DNA of 64,000 bases from Fomes fomentarius (GCA_022606135.1 JABYQN010000010.1:992001-1056000), one strand, 5' to 3'; shown: positions 12,151 through 27,484, numbered from the stretch's first letter. Numbers and translations are program-made. The notes: a model not told the origin generated them from the sequence alone.

Positions 12151-14139
12151 ATGTCAAGAGGTGGACGAGGCGGCGGACGAGGAGGTGGTCGTGGCGGGAA
12201 TACTTCTTTCGGCGCAAACAATCTGCCTCCGATGGGTCTCACGTTCGCGGATATCCAGGCCATGTCGAGAGAAGAGAGTGAACTATATCCAGTATGTGGC
12301 TTATTGGCATTCATGCTATTGTTACGTTAAGCTGTGGCATAGCCGTTAGAGCCACTGCCATTGTTGATTGAGTACAGCGAGGAGGAAAAACGCATCGCTG
12401 AGTTGCAAGTCGGGTTTACGACGCGACTGCGCAAATCTGCATATTACATAGTGGAGACCACGAAATCGACTGGTATGTGCCGGTTTCTGCCTTCCCTGTT
12501 CGCAGACTGACTGAGGAGTGAAGTGTAGAGCTCTCTCGCTATTCCGACAAATACCGCCCATCGCCGGCATCGCAGCCAACGTTGAAGCGGAAGGACCTCC
12601 ATAAGCCGTTCTTCCCACAGGAAGTGTTCGAAGACCACTTCAATCCGAAGAGAAGGAAGGCAGGTGTGTGCATAGTGCATCTTTCCTACGGTCCTATTTC
12701 TCCCATGTTTCATCAACGAAACGTGGTGGTCTTCATTACTGGTCACCAGCTACCCACGTGCACATCAAGAATTCCCTCTGTGTGCAAGTGATCATGATGA
12801 TTAGCAGCATTGAGCTCATATCCTTGTTTTACCCCCACTTGAGGAGGTTGCCAGCGAAAATGTGATATCTGGCCTATTCTGTTCACGGAGGCAGCCACAA
12901 GTCATACTCTCCCAAACTGTTGGCCCTGCTACAACCCTGCAATACGGTTCAACCTCAATATCTAAGCAGTGGGGACGATGGTGGTTGAGGCGACGTATGT
13001 TCAACATGGATCTTCAAGATGCACCCTCAACACACCTACTTGAAGGGTGTGAGAACCTCTGGACTCTTCAGGGAGGTATGCTCGGGTGGTGGGTCATTCG
13101 CGCACTTGTAATGCAAGCGGACAGAATGCTAAGTCGAATCAACGTGGAAAGTATCTGAAACGGCACACCTAGGGGACGGCTTGCCCTCGGGTGATGCGGT
13201 TCCAGCGGTTTCAGTCGCTCAACGTCAGGTCAATCACTCCATCCTCCTCCGCAAAGCTTAGCTTCGGAGATGCGCGCCGCTCTTCCTTCTTCACCCGACT
13301 CGATCCACCGGATGAAGATTGCTCAAGAGACTTCTTCTTCTCTGCGCGGTTCAGCCCGCATGATCAACCTTTCTTGCCACATGCCGTTGGCACTCCTGCC
13401 CTGTTGATGCACGACGTCGCCTCCCTCACGTCTTCTTCCACGTTTCTCTCTACCTCTCTACGATCTCGGATTCCGCCACCCGGAGGTATCGCATGGCCAT
13501 ATATTGCATTCATGACTTGGTCGCCTACCTCTGAGTCGTTTCGTATCATGTCCGTGGCTTGGCTGCCATCATTGAGTACACTCAGGGCATTCTCGTTGCA
13601 GGCCAAAACAACATCGCTTGGGTAGCGCGGCATTGTATGCGACTCAGATCCGCTCTTCGTGATTGTCTAACATCTCTATCTTCGCCCACCACGGGGCTGG
13701 AGATAAGAGACAATCTCGGATATCGCGGGATTACGTCCCATCGTGAATGCATGATGTTCATATCCTCTTCCATCTGCAGCGAAGAAAAGGGATGTAGCAA
13801 AACGTGTGAATTTGGATGAGGTGGTCGAGGACGCGGAAGAACAGGTCAGTCGTCATGTGCTGACTCCTTTCTTGACGCCTTGGCCTCATCCTCTCTAGGA
13901 AAAGTCCGGCAGTGAGCGCTCAGAGGCAGGTTCGCAACAAGCCGAAGAGGACTACGACGTCGACGAGGAGTACGACAACGACTATGCCGAAAATTACTTC
14001 GACAATGGCGAGGGAGATGACAATGAAGACCTGGGAGGCGCCGGAGGAGACGAAGGAGGTGGAGGTATGGCTAATGCTCCAATCGCTTACACTAGCTGCT
14101 AATCGTCTCCCGTCAATGACAGGGCCTGAGTATGATTGA
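12151..14139 (+). CDS. RPC31: RNA polymerase III subunit Rpc31 (C31/RPC7)
   Basis: This subunit belongs to the Pol III-specific trimer needed for promoter-directed initiation. The start at 12151 gives an RGG-like N-terminus (MSRGGRGGGRGGGRGG), then the conserved MGLTFADIQAMSREES. Next come PLEPLPLLIEYSEEEK, DLHKPFFPQEVFEDHF and NPKRRKA. After a very long intron (12664-13779) the reading resumes in phase with KKRDVAKRVNLDEVVED. The acidic tail follows (EEDYDVDEEYDNDYAENY, DNGEGDDNEDLGG), and the gene ends GPEYD at 14139. The acidic Asp/Glu/Tyr tail is diagnostic of the family. All other introns here are short, so the 1116-bp intron is exceptional. It contains an antisense coding relic (next entry). 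Confidence 0.9.
13211..13633 (-). pseudogene. Antisense coding relic inside the RPC31 intron
   Basis: One reading frame on the minus strand runs from ATG 13633 (MPRYPSDVVLACNENAL) to a stop at 13211-13213. It ends in EEDGVIDLTLSD, a sequence resembling a SUMO-interacting motif. A single in-frame TGA at 13364-13366 interrupts it, preceded by GKKG and followed by further hydrophilic Lys/Ser/Glu-rich sequence. No intron of normal length removes that TGA cleanly, although I cannot exclude one. The family is not recognised. It may be a decayed gene, a transposon-carried fragment, or the last exons of an active nested gene whose earlier exons I cannot place. Confidence 0.45.
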
Positions 14140-14799
14140 CCACCTTGAGTTCGTTGTATGTTCTCTGGTGTGCAATGCAATCGGCTAATGTAGCCTACTC
14201 TCGCCCGTCCTGGCGATTTTCCGCATTAACCGCCCGCCTCGTAACCAAGAGCAGCATGGACAACAAATGACGGAAGAGCCTGAGCCGGATAAAATCGAGC
14301 TAGAAGTCGCCGATCAGTGCTTTAGTAGCGAGCTAGGATCGAGTTCATGAGTGCCTTCTAAACCAGTCAGGATACTTGTCTACGCCACTGGACTCTTGCG
14401 AAACATCGCACTGCTGCCCATCACCTCATGTAGTCGGTGCGTTCTTCCTTTGTTCATCTGTTCGCTTGTGAGCGCTACCTGGCCGAAGGACTCTGTTGTT
14501 TATTCGCCAGGTCCGATACGAGTTCCGTCCTGCGTAGTCCAGACAATGATGGGCTTTGTTGTATTGCAAAGTGATTGAGGCATACATCGGATCTTGTCGT
14601 GGGTCGGTGCTCTGCATCGACGGCGTAAGCTGTGTTTCCAGCTCCTCCCGGGCGCTTCATGGCGCACTTATGCTGCGCGTCATAACAATATCTCAACACT
14701 CGACCTCTGCTTTTTCTCTGTCCAGTATGAGTAATGTTGACTCGAAATCACCGTGATATGAGAAGGTACGTTGACTCTGAGAAAGTACACTGATAATCA
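14140..14799. other. Interval between convergent RPC31 and GT25 genes
   Basis: The 660-bp interval between two gene 3' ends contains only short open frames on both strands with no motif. One plus-strand stretch (about 14190-14350) is stop-free and hydrophilic at its end but has no start or splice context. No RNA gene is seen. Confidence 0.6.
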
Positions 14800-16115
14800 C
14801 TAAGTGAGAACACCATGCACCAGTTCCTCCTTCCACCCACTACCCAACCCTTTCTCACCTCCATCAATGTCACTTCTCGATAGCTTGTGCTGTACAACCA
14901 CGCTAGGAACAACCGAATATGCTTTCAGACGTCCGCTCTGAACGAGCCATGAAAAAGCCTGGTCAAGTGCCCGAGAATATAGAAAAGGTGGATGGAGCAA
15001 ATGGAGGAGGATCCGGCGGGCTCCAGCGCGACTGAGGGCGTATGCATGTGAGCACTTGGGCGCAAAGGATGGATGAACGGCCATCTTAGGATAGCGGCTC
15101 GAGATCTTCGACGCTCGTGTGTTACGAAGTGCCGGATAATGCGACTCCTTTGACCAACAGTGGCCTGGCAAAGCAGACGATCAGTCTTCGTCATGTAGGC
15201 TCATTCGTGAGACTACATACCCAAAAAGACAATGTCCCAGTCTCTAGGAAGAATCTCCCAGATTTCCCCGAGCCTCGATTCGATGTCGCGTTCCATATCA
15301 ACGTCGTCCTCGAGAATCAGCACGGCGTCGCTAGAGGGTGGACGTTCGTGCCAATCCAGAGACTCGTCCAGCCCAGCAAATCGCATAATAGCGTCCAGAT
15401 GCGAATACCAGCACGCAAGTTTGGGCGGAGTGAGCAGCATGTATGACGGCAAAGTGGGCTTGAATCGGACGCCATGAGTGCGATCTTGAATGGCGCAAGT
15501 CAGAGGTGGGGCCGGGGAAGGCTTCGAAGCTCGAGAGTGCATCGTATCAACGATTAGACCGGAGTTCGTAGGGGAAGCAGGACGTTCCGCTGGTAGAGGA
15601 AACGCGCAGGGCATGGTAGGAGATAGCCATTCCATGGAACCATTGTGAGTGAAAGGCGTAGGAGAGCGAATCAATTCGTCAAGCCCAGAAGGCCAGTTGA
15701 ATTGACGTTGGTGAGCGTGTTTCCGTTGGGACCGGACGCATTCGCCTATTTCCTCCACGACTGAATCTTCATAGGATAAGGCGTCGATGTACGTCCACTG
15801 GATTCCGAGCCCAGCACGCAACTGCTCCATGGCACTACGACGGTCTAGGCGAGTAGAACGAGATACGACCAAGATGTGCGAGAACACGCCAAGCGTTAAG
15901 GAATTGCTTAGCAGTGGTACATGAGGTTGAGAGAACGCAGGTTGAGCATCCATAGTGCCTTGAAACATGCCCTTGCTTGAGGGGTCGGGAAGGCGAGAGG
16001 AGGGAGTGGTAGAGGGATCATTGACGATGGAGATTGCCAGTGACGCGCAAGTGTAGAGAAGGAAGACAAGACTACCAAGGGAAAGCAGGATGATCAACCG
16101 CCGGCGAGAAAGCAT
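14800..16115 (-). CDS. Glycosyltransferase family 25-like type II membrane protein
   Basis: The protein starts at ATG 16115 with a short basic tail and one signal anchor (LIILLSLGSLVFLLYTC), so it is probably a Golgi or ER lumenal enzyme. The catalytic domain starts at HILVVSRSTRLDRRSAM, which matches the GT25 opening, where the family usually has a VIxLxRRxDR pattern. Later it has LACWYSHLDAIMRF and VLILEDDVDMERD, the GT25 metal/nucleotide-sugar EDD motif, then WDIVFLG. After one intron near 15180 the last exon has SHAYALSRAGARRILLHL and ends at 14800. In bacteria and animals GT25 enzymes transfer galactose to LPS or collagen; the fungal acceptor is unknown. It is divergent from UTP18. Confidence 0.85.
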
Positions 16116-16350
16116 GTTGACTGGCTAGGCTGCTCGAAACACGTTAGATAGGTAGCCTCGAACGAGATGTGGTATGCTGCTTATTCCGAATGAGGGAGGA
16201 GCTCGAGGCTGTTGAAAGACGCGGCCACTTTCCGGGTCGACGGTCCGACCTACCGTAGTCCAAATCGGGCACTCGGAAATTTCAAAGTGTTTAGTCGCAG
16301 TTCTCAGACTCCATCCATCCTGCCCTCTACCGTTGCTCACACATCTCACC

Positions 16351-18101
16351 ATGGGGAAACACGCGCGCAAAAAGCAGAAGCTTTCCGAGTTCACTGAAGT
16401 GGAACCACTTGGTGCCGTCGATCACTCCTGGGACGAAGCGGTCAAAGACGACGAGGAACGCCGCCTGGAGAGTTTCCTCTTCGGCTCAACGGACGACCTC
16501 ATATCAATACCTAGGGATGACGAGCCCGTGATCGCTGAAGATGTCTTCATAGACGATGGCCATGACGCCGAAGCTACCAACGGCCGAAAACCCTCCGCCT
16601 GGGAGGATGCAGACGACACGAAAATTGAAGTCTCTCTTGTCACAAACAAACGACGACGTAAATTACGCGACGGCCTCCTTGAGGATACGGTCGACGGACG
16701 GGACTACGAGCGTCGCCTGAGGCGACAATTTGAGAAGATCAACCCCACCCCGGAGTGGGCCACGAAAGCTCGCAGTCGCATCCGTGCAGGCCCAAAGCGC
16801 CGCAGGTCCTCTACGGATTCAGAACCTGAGGAAAGAGCCGAGCAGGGCGAGGGAGAGGTTGGGTTGGACGCTTTGCTTGCAGGTACTGGATCTGTTCTTG
16901 CTGGACGTCGCGCGAAGATCATCCCCCATGGCACCCTCGTCATCGAACGATTACGCGACGCCAACCTTTCTGCCAAAGCCGAAGGTGAAGTCAAGGTGGT
17001 GCAATTCCATCCTTCGCCTCAAGTCCCGGTTCTGCTCACTACGAGCTCAGATCGACGGTTACGTCTGTTCAATGTTCGTGTTCTTGCACTTCCCCAGCTT
17101 CACATCTGTTGAAGTGCTTCCACAGGTTGATGGGCACACAAATCCACACCTCCAAACCTTGCACATTCCTTCCCTCCCGTTCACCAACGCTACCTTCCAT
17201 CCAGGCGGCACCTCCGTCCTGCTTACCGGCCCGCGACCATTCTACTACACCTATGATCTCCAAAGCGGTACGACCCAACGCTCTCCGCGTGGACTTTGGG
17301 GCACAACGTTCGCCAATACCAATCAAGGCGCCCAAGACGGTAGCATGGAGATCTGCCAGTTTGATCATACTGGATCCGTCCTTGCCGTCGCTGGTCGTAG
17401 AGGGCATGTGCACCTGGTAGATTGGCGCGCGGGCGGTGGACAGGTTGTGGGCAATGTCAAGATGAACGCGGGAGTCAAGTCGTTGTGGTGGTCCGGGGAG
17501 GAGTTGCTGACGCTTGGGGAGGACTCGGAGGTATACGTCTGGGATGTTGGACAACGAAGATGTCTACGACGGTGGAAGGATGATGGGGGCTACGGCAGCC
17601 AGGTTTTGGGCGGAGACCGTTCAGGGAAGTACTTGGCGATCGGGTGAGTCGACTCCTTCCTGTATTCATGCCCCCTCATCTTACAAATCTCCCGTAAGAT
17701 CGAAAGTCGGCTTTGTCAATGTGTATGGTTCCGATGTTGCTGCGTCTAGCAACATAGATCGACCGAAGGCACTCAAGTCTATAGGCAATCTGACTACGTC
17801 AATCACTTCATTACGATTCAATCACGACTCCCAGCTGCTGGCGATCGCGAGCAATGTAAAGAAGGACCAAATGCGTATGGTATGTACTCGTCCGCACCCT
17901 GCAGTGATCAACCCCATGTTCATGTACTCGGGATAGATCCATCTCCCTTCTCTCACTGCCTTCTCCAACTGGCCAACATCGAGCACTCCCCTTGGCCATG
18001 TTACGAGCGTAGATTTCTCCGCAGAAAGCGAATATGTCGCAATAGGGAACAACCGAGGACGAGTGTTGTTGTACCACCTACGAGATTTCAGTGCATTGTA
18101 G
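16351..18101 (+). CDS. UTP18: U3 snoRNP / SSU processome WD-repeat protein Utp18
   Basis: This part of the small-subunit processome (UtpB) acts in 18S pre-rRNA processing in the nucleolus. ATG 16351 gives MGKHARKKQKL, a basic nuclear-type start. Then come the acidic EERRLESFLFGSTDDL and the segment leading to the propeller, VIERLRDANLSAKAEG, VKVVQFHPSPQVPVLLTTS. WD-like blades include LLTGPRPFYYTYDLQSG, MEICQFDHTGSVLAVAGR, GHVHLVDWRAGGGQ, VKSLWWSGEELLTLGED and SEVYVWDVGQRRCLR. It ends YLAIG, SITSLRFNHDSQLLAIAS and VLLYHLRDFSAL before the stop at 18099-18101. Introns fall near 17073-17125, 17644-17700 and 17880-17935. Its end is only 41 bp from the end of the opposite TRS33 gene. Confidence 0.92.
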
Positions 18102-18142
18102 AGTCCATACTAGCAGGCATATTTGCGAGCTCTTGCACTTAT

Positions 18143-19085
18143 TCATGAGCCTTTCGGCAACTTGACCTGGAACGTACCTGTGTGTCCGACAAATCAAGTC
18201 ATCGCATGCGCCAGCAGAGGTTGAAACTTACATTGTGGCAATGTTGTTATTTCAGGGACGACAGTTGCCTGGAATCCTAGTCTTAACAGTGCTCCGCGTA
18301 TGATGCCTCCAGGCATTGCAACATACTGCTCGCAAGTATCAGAACATGATGGAAAGAGGGACAATAACACATACCAGTTTCGCTCTTCTCAGAGATTCTG
18401 CTCGACCTTCCCATCCGGATATCCTTGTAAGCGGTTTGAAGGAATTGTCTTGGAGGACATACACTCCCTACATTTGGATGAGACGGCGATGAAAGAGGTG
18501 TGCAGACCAATATGCTCACCCGATGGTTCGTCCTCAAGTTGTCGACTTGCTTCTCCCAACATGCATTCCAGAGGTCTTTACAGATGAATTTGATCGTGTC
18601 CAGGGTATCGGCGAAGAGGCCGCGTTCATGACACAAGCTACGATGTCCCTTTGGCATGCGTGCAAAGAGTACGAAGGTTGAAAGTCATACCGTTCAGCCA
18701 TGTTTGCGCCTACATGCATGCCAATGGCCTCAAGCCTTGCACGCAAGTCCTCGTCCTCGTCTTTGCCATCCTTGGATGTGGAAGCACGAGAACCATCGCT
18801 CCCGACAGAATCACGCAGCTGAGTTTTCTTGAGAGCAGGAGGGAGAGCGGCAGGTGGAGGCATGAGTCCTGCGTCGACCATTTCCTGCTCGATCTTCTTT
18901 GCACGGGCGGTGGCGACTGCAGAGGAGGCGCGTAAAGTGTTGACCATCTCGATCACGAAGTAGTCCATAGCTGCGCCGTCGACATAGCGGGTCGACGGGT
19001 CTGCGACTGCGGCGAGAGAGGGAACAGAGGTGTTAGCTGATGTGGGACGTGCAGCTGGATTTTGCAAGGACGTCCTGGAAGACAT
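18143..19085 (-). CDS. TRS33: TRAPP complex subunit Trs33/TRAPPC6 (Bet3 fold)
   Basis: This is a small Bet3-family subunit of the TRAPP tethering complex/Rab GEF in ER-Golgi traffic. The start at ATG 19085 gives MSSRTSLQNPAARP, a disordered leader of about 30 residues, then DYFVIEMVNTLRASSAVA. After introns come GLFADTLDTIKFICKDLW, KQVDNLRTNHR, YVLQDNSFKPLTRISG and YVAMPGGIIRGALLRLG. The last short exon TFQVKLPKGS ends at 18143. DTIKFICKDLW, DNLRTNH and GIIRGAL are signature stretches of this subunit. Ser/Asp/Glu-rich sequence (about 18740-18830) is inserted between helices, longer than in animals. It is divergent from UBR1 with about 130 bp between starts. Confidence 0.93.
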
Positions 19086-19218
19086 GATGGTGGAAGACGA
19101 GGAGAGAGTATCCGGTCCGGGCTCGATGAGTATGTAAGAAACCCGATGACGCACGCGCGGTCAGCTCCTTTCTCTTCTCTCACCGTCGCACAAGACGCGT
19201 TCCTCGTCGTGTGCCACG

Positions 19219-22200
19219 ATGAGCAGTCTCTCTTCTTTCTTTCCTTCCCGTCTCCTGGGCTCCATGCATTCCAATCCTCGCGATCGCCAGACAGATCCTC
19301 TCTCTCGTCTCCGATTCACCCTCGAGACAATGCCCGGCTCACGCAAGTACACCTTCACCCCAGCCACACGAGCAGAAATCCTCGCCGAGCTTTACGATGC
19401 ATTTTGGGGATCCTATGCCCATCTCTTCCTCCCAAACTCCAACTCTAGTCTCCCCCTTCACGCCACTCTCAGCGAGGTTCAGGCGAGCGCGGGCCAGATA
19501 CGAGACCCTCAGGTCATACCAGGACGCCCATGCGGCCACATATTCAAGAAGGGTGAAAGCTGCTTTCGTTGCAAGTGAGTCAATCCTCGTCTCATGCAAC
19601 GCACTTCCCCACATCTAGCTTCCTCCTCCAGGGACTGCGCGCTCGATGACAGTTGCGTCCTCTGTTCACGCTGCTTCGAAGCCACCGATCACACCGACCA
19701 TAATGTCAGCTTCTTCATTGCTCAACAATCTGGCGGATGCTGCGACTGTGGAGACGTAGAGGCCTGGCGCCAACCCATCGACTGCCCTTACCATCCGCAC
19801 GCCGATGAGACTGCCAATTATATCTCCGTCTTCGAAGCAAGCACGCTCTTGAACACGCCCAGAGCGCATCCAAAGACTTTGACTGGGGAGGACATCCCTT
19901 CTGTCAAGAACTACCCGTATAGAGTTTCCGTTCCTCCCGAACTCCGTGAGAGTATCGCTCGTACCATTGGTTACGCCCTCGACTTCGTCCTGGACACACT
20001 GGATGCCTCTCCGGACGAAACCATCGTACCTGTGGGCGAGGCCGACCTTCGTCTACAGCCTACAGGAGACCCGCTTATGCATGATCTATTCGCTGTCATC
20101 ATCTGGAACGACGACAAGCACTCTTTCGACGAAGTCGTTGAACTTCTCCACGACATCACCTCTCGAACGCGAGAAGAAGCAGCCCAGGTTGCTGACCGCA
20201 TAGACGAGCAGGGACGCGACATTATTGAGATGTCCACAGACACTGCTCGTCTACTCGAAATTGCTCAGGCGATCGCGCAGATTGACCTAGGTGTGACTGT
20301 GCGTCGAGCGTTCGATACGTTCCGCGAACAAGTTACTGCGGTCGTCATTGAGTGGTTATTGGATCTCACGCGCAGTAGGCTCAGTACCGACTCCCTCATT
20401 CTACGGGAGATCCTTGCTTCTGAGCTTCTATCACGACGGCGAACTAGCACCATGCTCTCAGCTGTCGATCCAAGTCGAGTACTCCCTGATATCCCAGAAC
20501 CTACAAGGCTGGACTGGTTGTTCCTCTACCACGCTCGTCTGTGGAAGAAGCCTCGTCTCAATCTAAAGGAGATATATGCGTCTCTTCTGACACTGAGCCA
20601 CGAACATAAGTTGGCGATAGGTGCGTTTTCGAGCCATAGTCATGAGCCTGTCCAACCGATTCCTTCTAGCCTCTCATTTTGCGAGCGTATATCATCGCAT
20701 CATCGACGCCTACTTACTCACCGATCGTGAAGCGGAGACCTCGATCAAGTACTTTGCGCTTCAGCTCTTCACCGTGCCATCCGTTGCTCTCTACATCGTC
20801 CGCCACCACAACATCGTCTCCCGCTTGCTCGCCATAATTGCTGCCTTCTTCACGAATCAGATACAGGACAAACGCATCATCTACCCGCCCAACCCCGAGG
20901 CGGAAATCGACGTGGACACGTTCCCTTTCAAGTCAAAACGCTTCATGCCTGTGTTCAGCGACCTACGATATCTCTGCCACAACGAACCTGTCCAGCAGTT
21001 GATCGCACACAATCGCGAGTTCATCGCGCAGTTCGCGAAGACTTGCCAGATCTTCATGTGTATCAACCCTAACAAGCGGGCTGCGTCTAGTCACGTCGAA
21101 TACGAGACTGACGCATGGATCAGTGTCTTCAATGTGACGCTGTCCTTATCCCGAGTCATCAAGGTGTACGGTGAAGCTTACTCCAAGGCTACTGTCGAGG
21201 AGCTCGTCGATGCGATCAACACCGTCATGCATCACATCCTCGTGTGTATCACCGTCACGAACGATCGCCAAGATATGCCTCGCTTTCCACCAGTGGACTT
21301 CCACGAGGTGCTATATGGCGAGACGACGTTCAAAATCATCAATTTCGATGTCATGGATGGCTCGATCAGTTTCCATCACTCCCTTCAGTGGTTACTGGCC
21401 GAGTTGTTCAAGCATGTCGACATCCTGGACGAGTCGTCGCTGCAGACCATCGGCCTTCGTAGCTTGCGAGACGTATGTCTCAACAAAGCGAGCGAGGAAG
21501 CTATGCTCACAATCATCGATTATCCACTTCGAGGTGTGACGATCATGTCTCCTCGTACTTGTCCCCTTTATACTAACCATTTGGTGTCCGCTCAACAGTG
21601 TTGGCAATGATTGCTCAGATTCGCACTGGTCTATGGGTCCGAAATGGCTTCGCCATCCGTGGACAACTCCTACATTACCGCGACTTCATGCTTCGAGAAT
21701 TGTGTTACGACCAGGACTTGTTCATCCTCCAGACTGCTCTGGTGGTGCTCGATCCGAACACGGTCATCGTCAGCATGCTCGATCGCTTCCAACTCCTTGG
21801 CTACTTCTCCGGAGCTACGCTACATCCTTCCTACGATACCACCCATCTATCCGGAATGGTTGAGGAGTTCCTCTACGTACTCGTGACGATCTTGACGGAG
21901 ACTGCAAGCGCAACAAAGATGCCCTTGGCCGTCGCGGTCCGGAGAGAGATTGTACATGCGTTAGCGGTCGGCCCCTGTACGTTCACAGACCTCGTGAAGC
22001 GCGTCGCCGAACGAATGGTCGATGACGTCTGCTTTGAGCGCGTCCTCAAACACGTGGCCAACTTCAAGCCTCCAGAGTCTACCGCGGATTTTGGGACATA
22101 CGAGCTGAAGGATGAGGCGTATGACGAAGTCAATCCCTTCTTCTACCACTACACGCGGAACAAGCGAGAGGAGGTGGAGGTGGTTCTGCGCAACCGGCTC

Positions 22201-24979
22201 AAGAAGAAGATCGCTGTCCAAGATCCAGTCATCGTCCCGAAACCTCTCAACATTACCAAGGGACCATTCTCTACCCTCTCCTCCTCGTTCGAGTCGGAGG
22301 TCCTTGTCCAGATCTTCTTCTACGGTATCTACAACATCCTCACAATCACGGATGCGAGCGGCGCCGCACCCCCTTCAGCCGAAGCGATCCTCGACCAGAT
22401 TCTCCACCTCGCGATGGTTGCTGCAGTCGAGCGACCGCAAGTGTTCAGTAGCCTCGCAGTATACAAGACATACGAGGAGGGAAAGAATCTAGTGGACATA
22501 CTCTGCACATTTGAGTATCACGAGAAGTATCCAACGTACAAGGCTCGCGTTCAGTGGGTTCTTGACCAGATCGCCCAATATCAACTAGAGGAAGTCCGGG
22601 ATCGTCGTCACGTACCTGATGCGTCACAGACTGAGGCGGAGGATCCAAACGAAGCAAAGAAGCGCGCTGCAAAAGCCAGACAAGAGGCGATCATCCGGCA
22701 GATGAAGGCTCAGCAAGCCAGCTTCGCTGTGAATTTTGAAGATATCGATGACGAGGAAGATGAGGAGTTGACTGACACTCCGGAGGAGTCGGTGTCGTAC
22801 GGAACCTGCATCGTCTGCCAGGAGGAGTTGAATAGCTCGAAGTCGTTCGGTTCCCTCGGTTTCGTTCAACCAAGCAGGCAGCTCCGTCGGCATCCAGATG
22901 GGCTTCAGTCGTACACTAACGAAGCGTTGACATGCCCTGACTCGCTTGATCGGGTGTCAGCTCCACCTCAGGACTTTGTCTTCCCGCCCTCTACCTCGCA
23001 TATCCAAAGTGCTAAACAATTGCACTCCACGAATTTCGATGCTTTCCCGTCTCAGTTCACGCGCTTTGGCCTCCACGCATCCATCTGCAGCCACATGATG
23101 CACCTCGACTGCTTCACCGTGTACAGTGGGTCCATCCGGCAACGTCATCGCAATCAAGCTACACGCAACCATCCCGAGAGCATCCCCCGGAAGGAGTACA
23201 TTTGTCCACTGTGCAAGAGTCTAGGAAATATCATTCTCCCCGTGGTTCCATCGAAGCCACCTCCGGAACTCAACTCCGTTCCCTTTCCCGACTGGGTCCG
23301 AGCTGCTGGCATTAGCATCCTGAAGTCCAAGCCTGACCCAATTTCGGAGTCACTACAGTTTCGTACCGGTACTGGCGAGTTCGTCTTCTGGACAGCTCAG
23401 GACTCTGCCTACCAGTCTCATCTACGCGTCGTGGATCGACCGGATAGTACGGAGCTGCACAAAATGGTTGATACCGTCATGGTGGTGGCGAAGAACATCT
23501 CGCAGCAGTCCCGACATCTACGAGACCGCACTGAGCCCGAGCCCGGAGAGCGTGGCGCCGGAATGTACCTTCCAGAAGAGCTTGTCGGTTACACCATTTC
23601 CTCATTGGAGGTCGCACTGCGAGGGCAAGGGTCGCCCGGGAAGGTTATTGCGGACAGCGTCACAGATCCACAATACCGTATGCTGCGCGGGCTGTTGACT
23701 TGCCTGACCAAGCTCGTTTCACTCAATTTCAAGGGTCGACCGGACGAAGGGCGGGAGGCTGTCCGTCAAGCAATCGTCAAGCGTTTGCTCCCCGAGTGGA
23801 GTCGGACTTCCCTCACGTCGTTTTCTCATCCTCTTCTACTTCGAGATCCGTTCACCATTCTGGTTGAAACCGCTGCCGTCGCACCTGACATGCTCAAGCA
23901 TGCCCTCGTGCTCACCTACTACGCGCATCTCGCACGTACGGTGGTTGGACTCGTATACATTCTGAACAAGAGTAGGAGCAACCAGACCACCGCCATCGAA
24001 GCACGGAAATATGAGGACATCTTTGGCGATACTCGAATGTTCTTCGTGTCCGTCGTGCGGCATTCGCCCGTATTTGAGCAGGCCGCGGACGGAGTCTTCC
24101 TATCGTTCGGCGAAGCCCGAATAGAGCAGCTTCTCTATACGTTCACCCTCCCATTCCTGCGCCGTGCACTCATCCTTTGTCGCGCCGCACTTCCCAACGC
24201 ATTCGCGTCGCCGACAGACCTCGGCGAAGAGATTTGCGAGTACCGCCGTCTCATGAGGATACTGGAAATCCCACCCCTCGCCGATCTTCCGAACCAAGAC
24301 ACCATCCAGAACGCACTGTCCGGGTGGTGCGCGCATTACGGTCACTCTCAAGCCGCCTCACAGCTCAATTGTGGCGTCATGCTCGAGTATCCGCTCACAT
24401 ACCGTCTCGCGCGCCTGCCTCTTGTTCTCGATCATCTCTATTTGGACCAGGACAAGACAATGGTGTGCGCGCGGTGCAAGACGGTGCCGCTCGACGCTGC
24501 GATATGTCTGTTCTGCGGAACGACATGTTGCTTCCAGAGCCACTGTTGTATGGACCTAGACAACCAGAACCGTGGCGAATGCAACATGCATACACGAGAG
24601 TGGGTTTTCTTCGTTGACATCGAGAGTAATAGGTCTGACTTATCGGACTCATCTTCTAGCTGCGCTGGCCCTATCGGGTTATATTTCCTGGTCAAGCGTT
24701 GCTCGTTGCTGTACCTATACGCCAACAATGGCGCATTTGGCCAGTCGCCCTACCTCGACGTACACGGAGAGGTCGACGTGTCTATGAGGTACGATGAATT
24801 CTCCCTCTTCCTCGATGCGCCACGGGCTCATGCCGTTCTACAGACGCGGACGAAGGCAGTACCTACACCATGCACGCTGGGAAGAAGTGCACAAGATCTG
24901 GTTGAATCATGGCATCCCGACGTTGATCGCCCGTCGGCTTGAAGGGACGGTCGATAATGGTGGTTGGGAGACACTGTAA
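19219..24979 (+). CDS. UBR1: N-recognin E3 ubiquitin ligase Ubr1
   Basis: This RING-type E3 of the N-degron pathway recognises destabilising N-terminal residues. The start at 19219 (MSSLSSFFPSRLLGS) places the UBR box at about residues 103-170, the usual distance; ATG 19330 is an alternative. The UBR box has RPCGHIFKKGESCFRC, SCVLCSRCFEATDH and GGCCDCGDVEAW. The ClpS-like N-domain (about residues 255-335) has FAVIIWNDDKHSFDEV. The RING-H2 (about residues 1130-1270) has CIVCQEEL, ICSHMMHLDCF and YICPLCKSLGN. The C-terminal Ubr1 cap has IGLYFLVKRCSLLYLYA, SPYLDVHGEVD and WLNHGIPTLIARRLEG. Estimated length is about 1840 residues, near yeast Ubr1 (1950). Short introns lie near 19575-19632, 20620-20680, 21535-21598 and 24789-24843; one near 24605-24660 is uncertain. 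Confidence 0.94.
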
Positions 24980-25102
24980 GCGGACTTCTTGGGCATGATC
25001 GGCGAGCATATCACACTACGAACTAGATCACAGTCACACAATGTACAATATTTCCTGTACCATATGATTAGTTGTTATCGAGACGCAGACACGATCATTC
25101 GC

Positions 25103-27396
<2,294 letters not shown>

Positions 27397-27484
27397 TCAG
27401 CCCTGCTCGTACTTGTACTACTACTAGTAGACCTAAACTACTCCGGCGACGGCGACAGCGACAGCGAGGGACGAACGAAGAGCA

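Noticed and set aside
15213..15446. Plus-strand open frames over the GT25 gene
   Set aside because: They are antisense shadows of the minus-strand GT25 coding exon.
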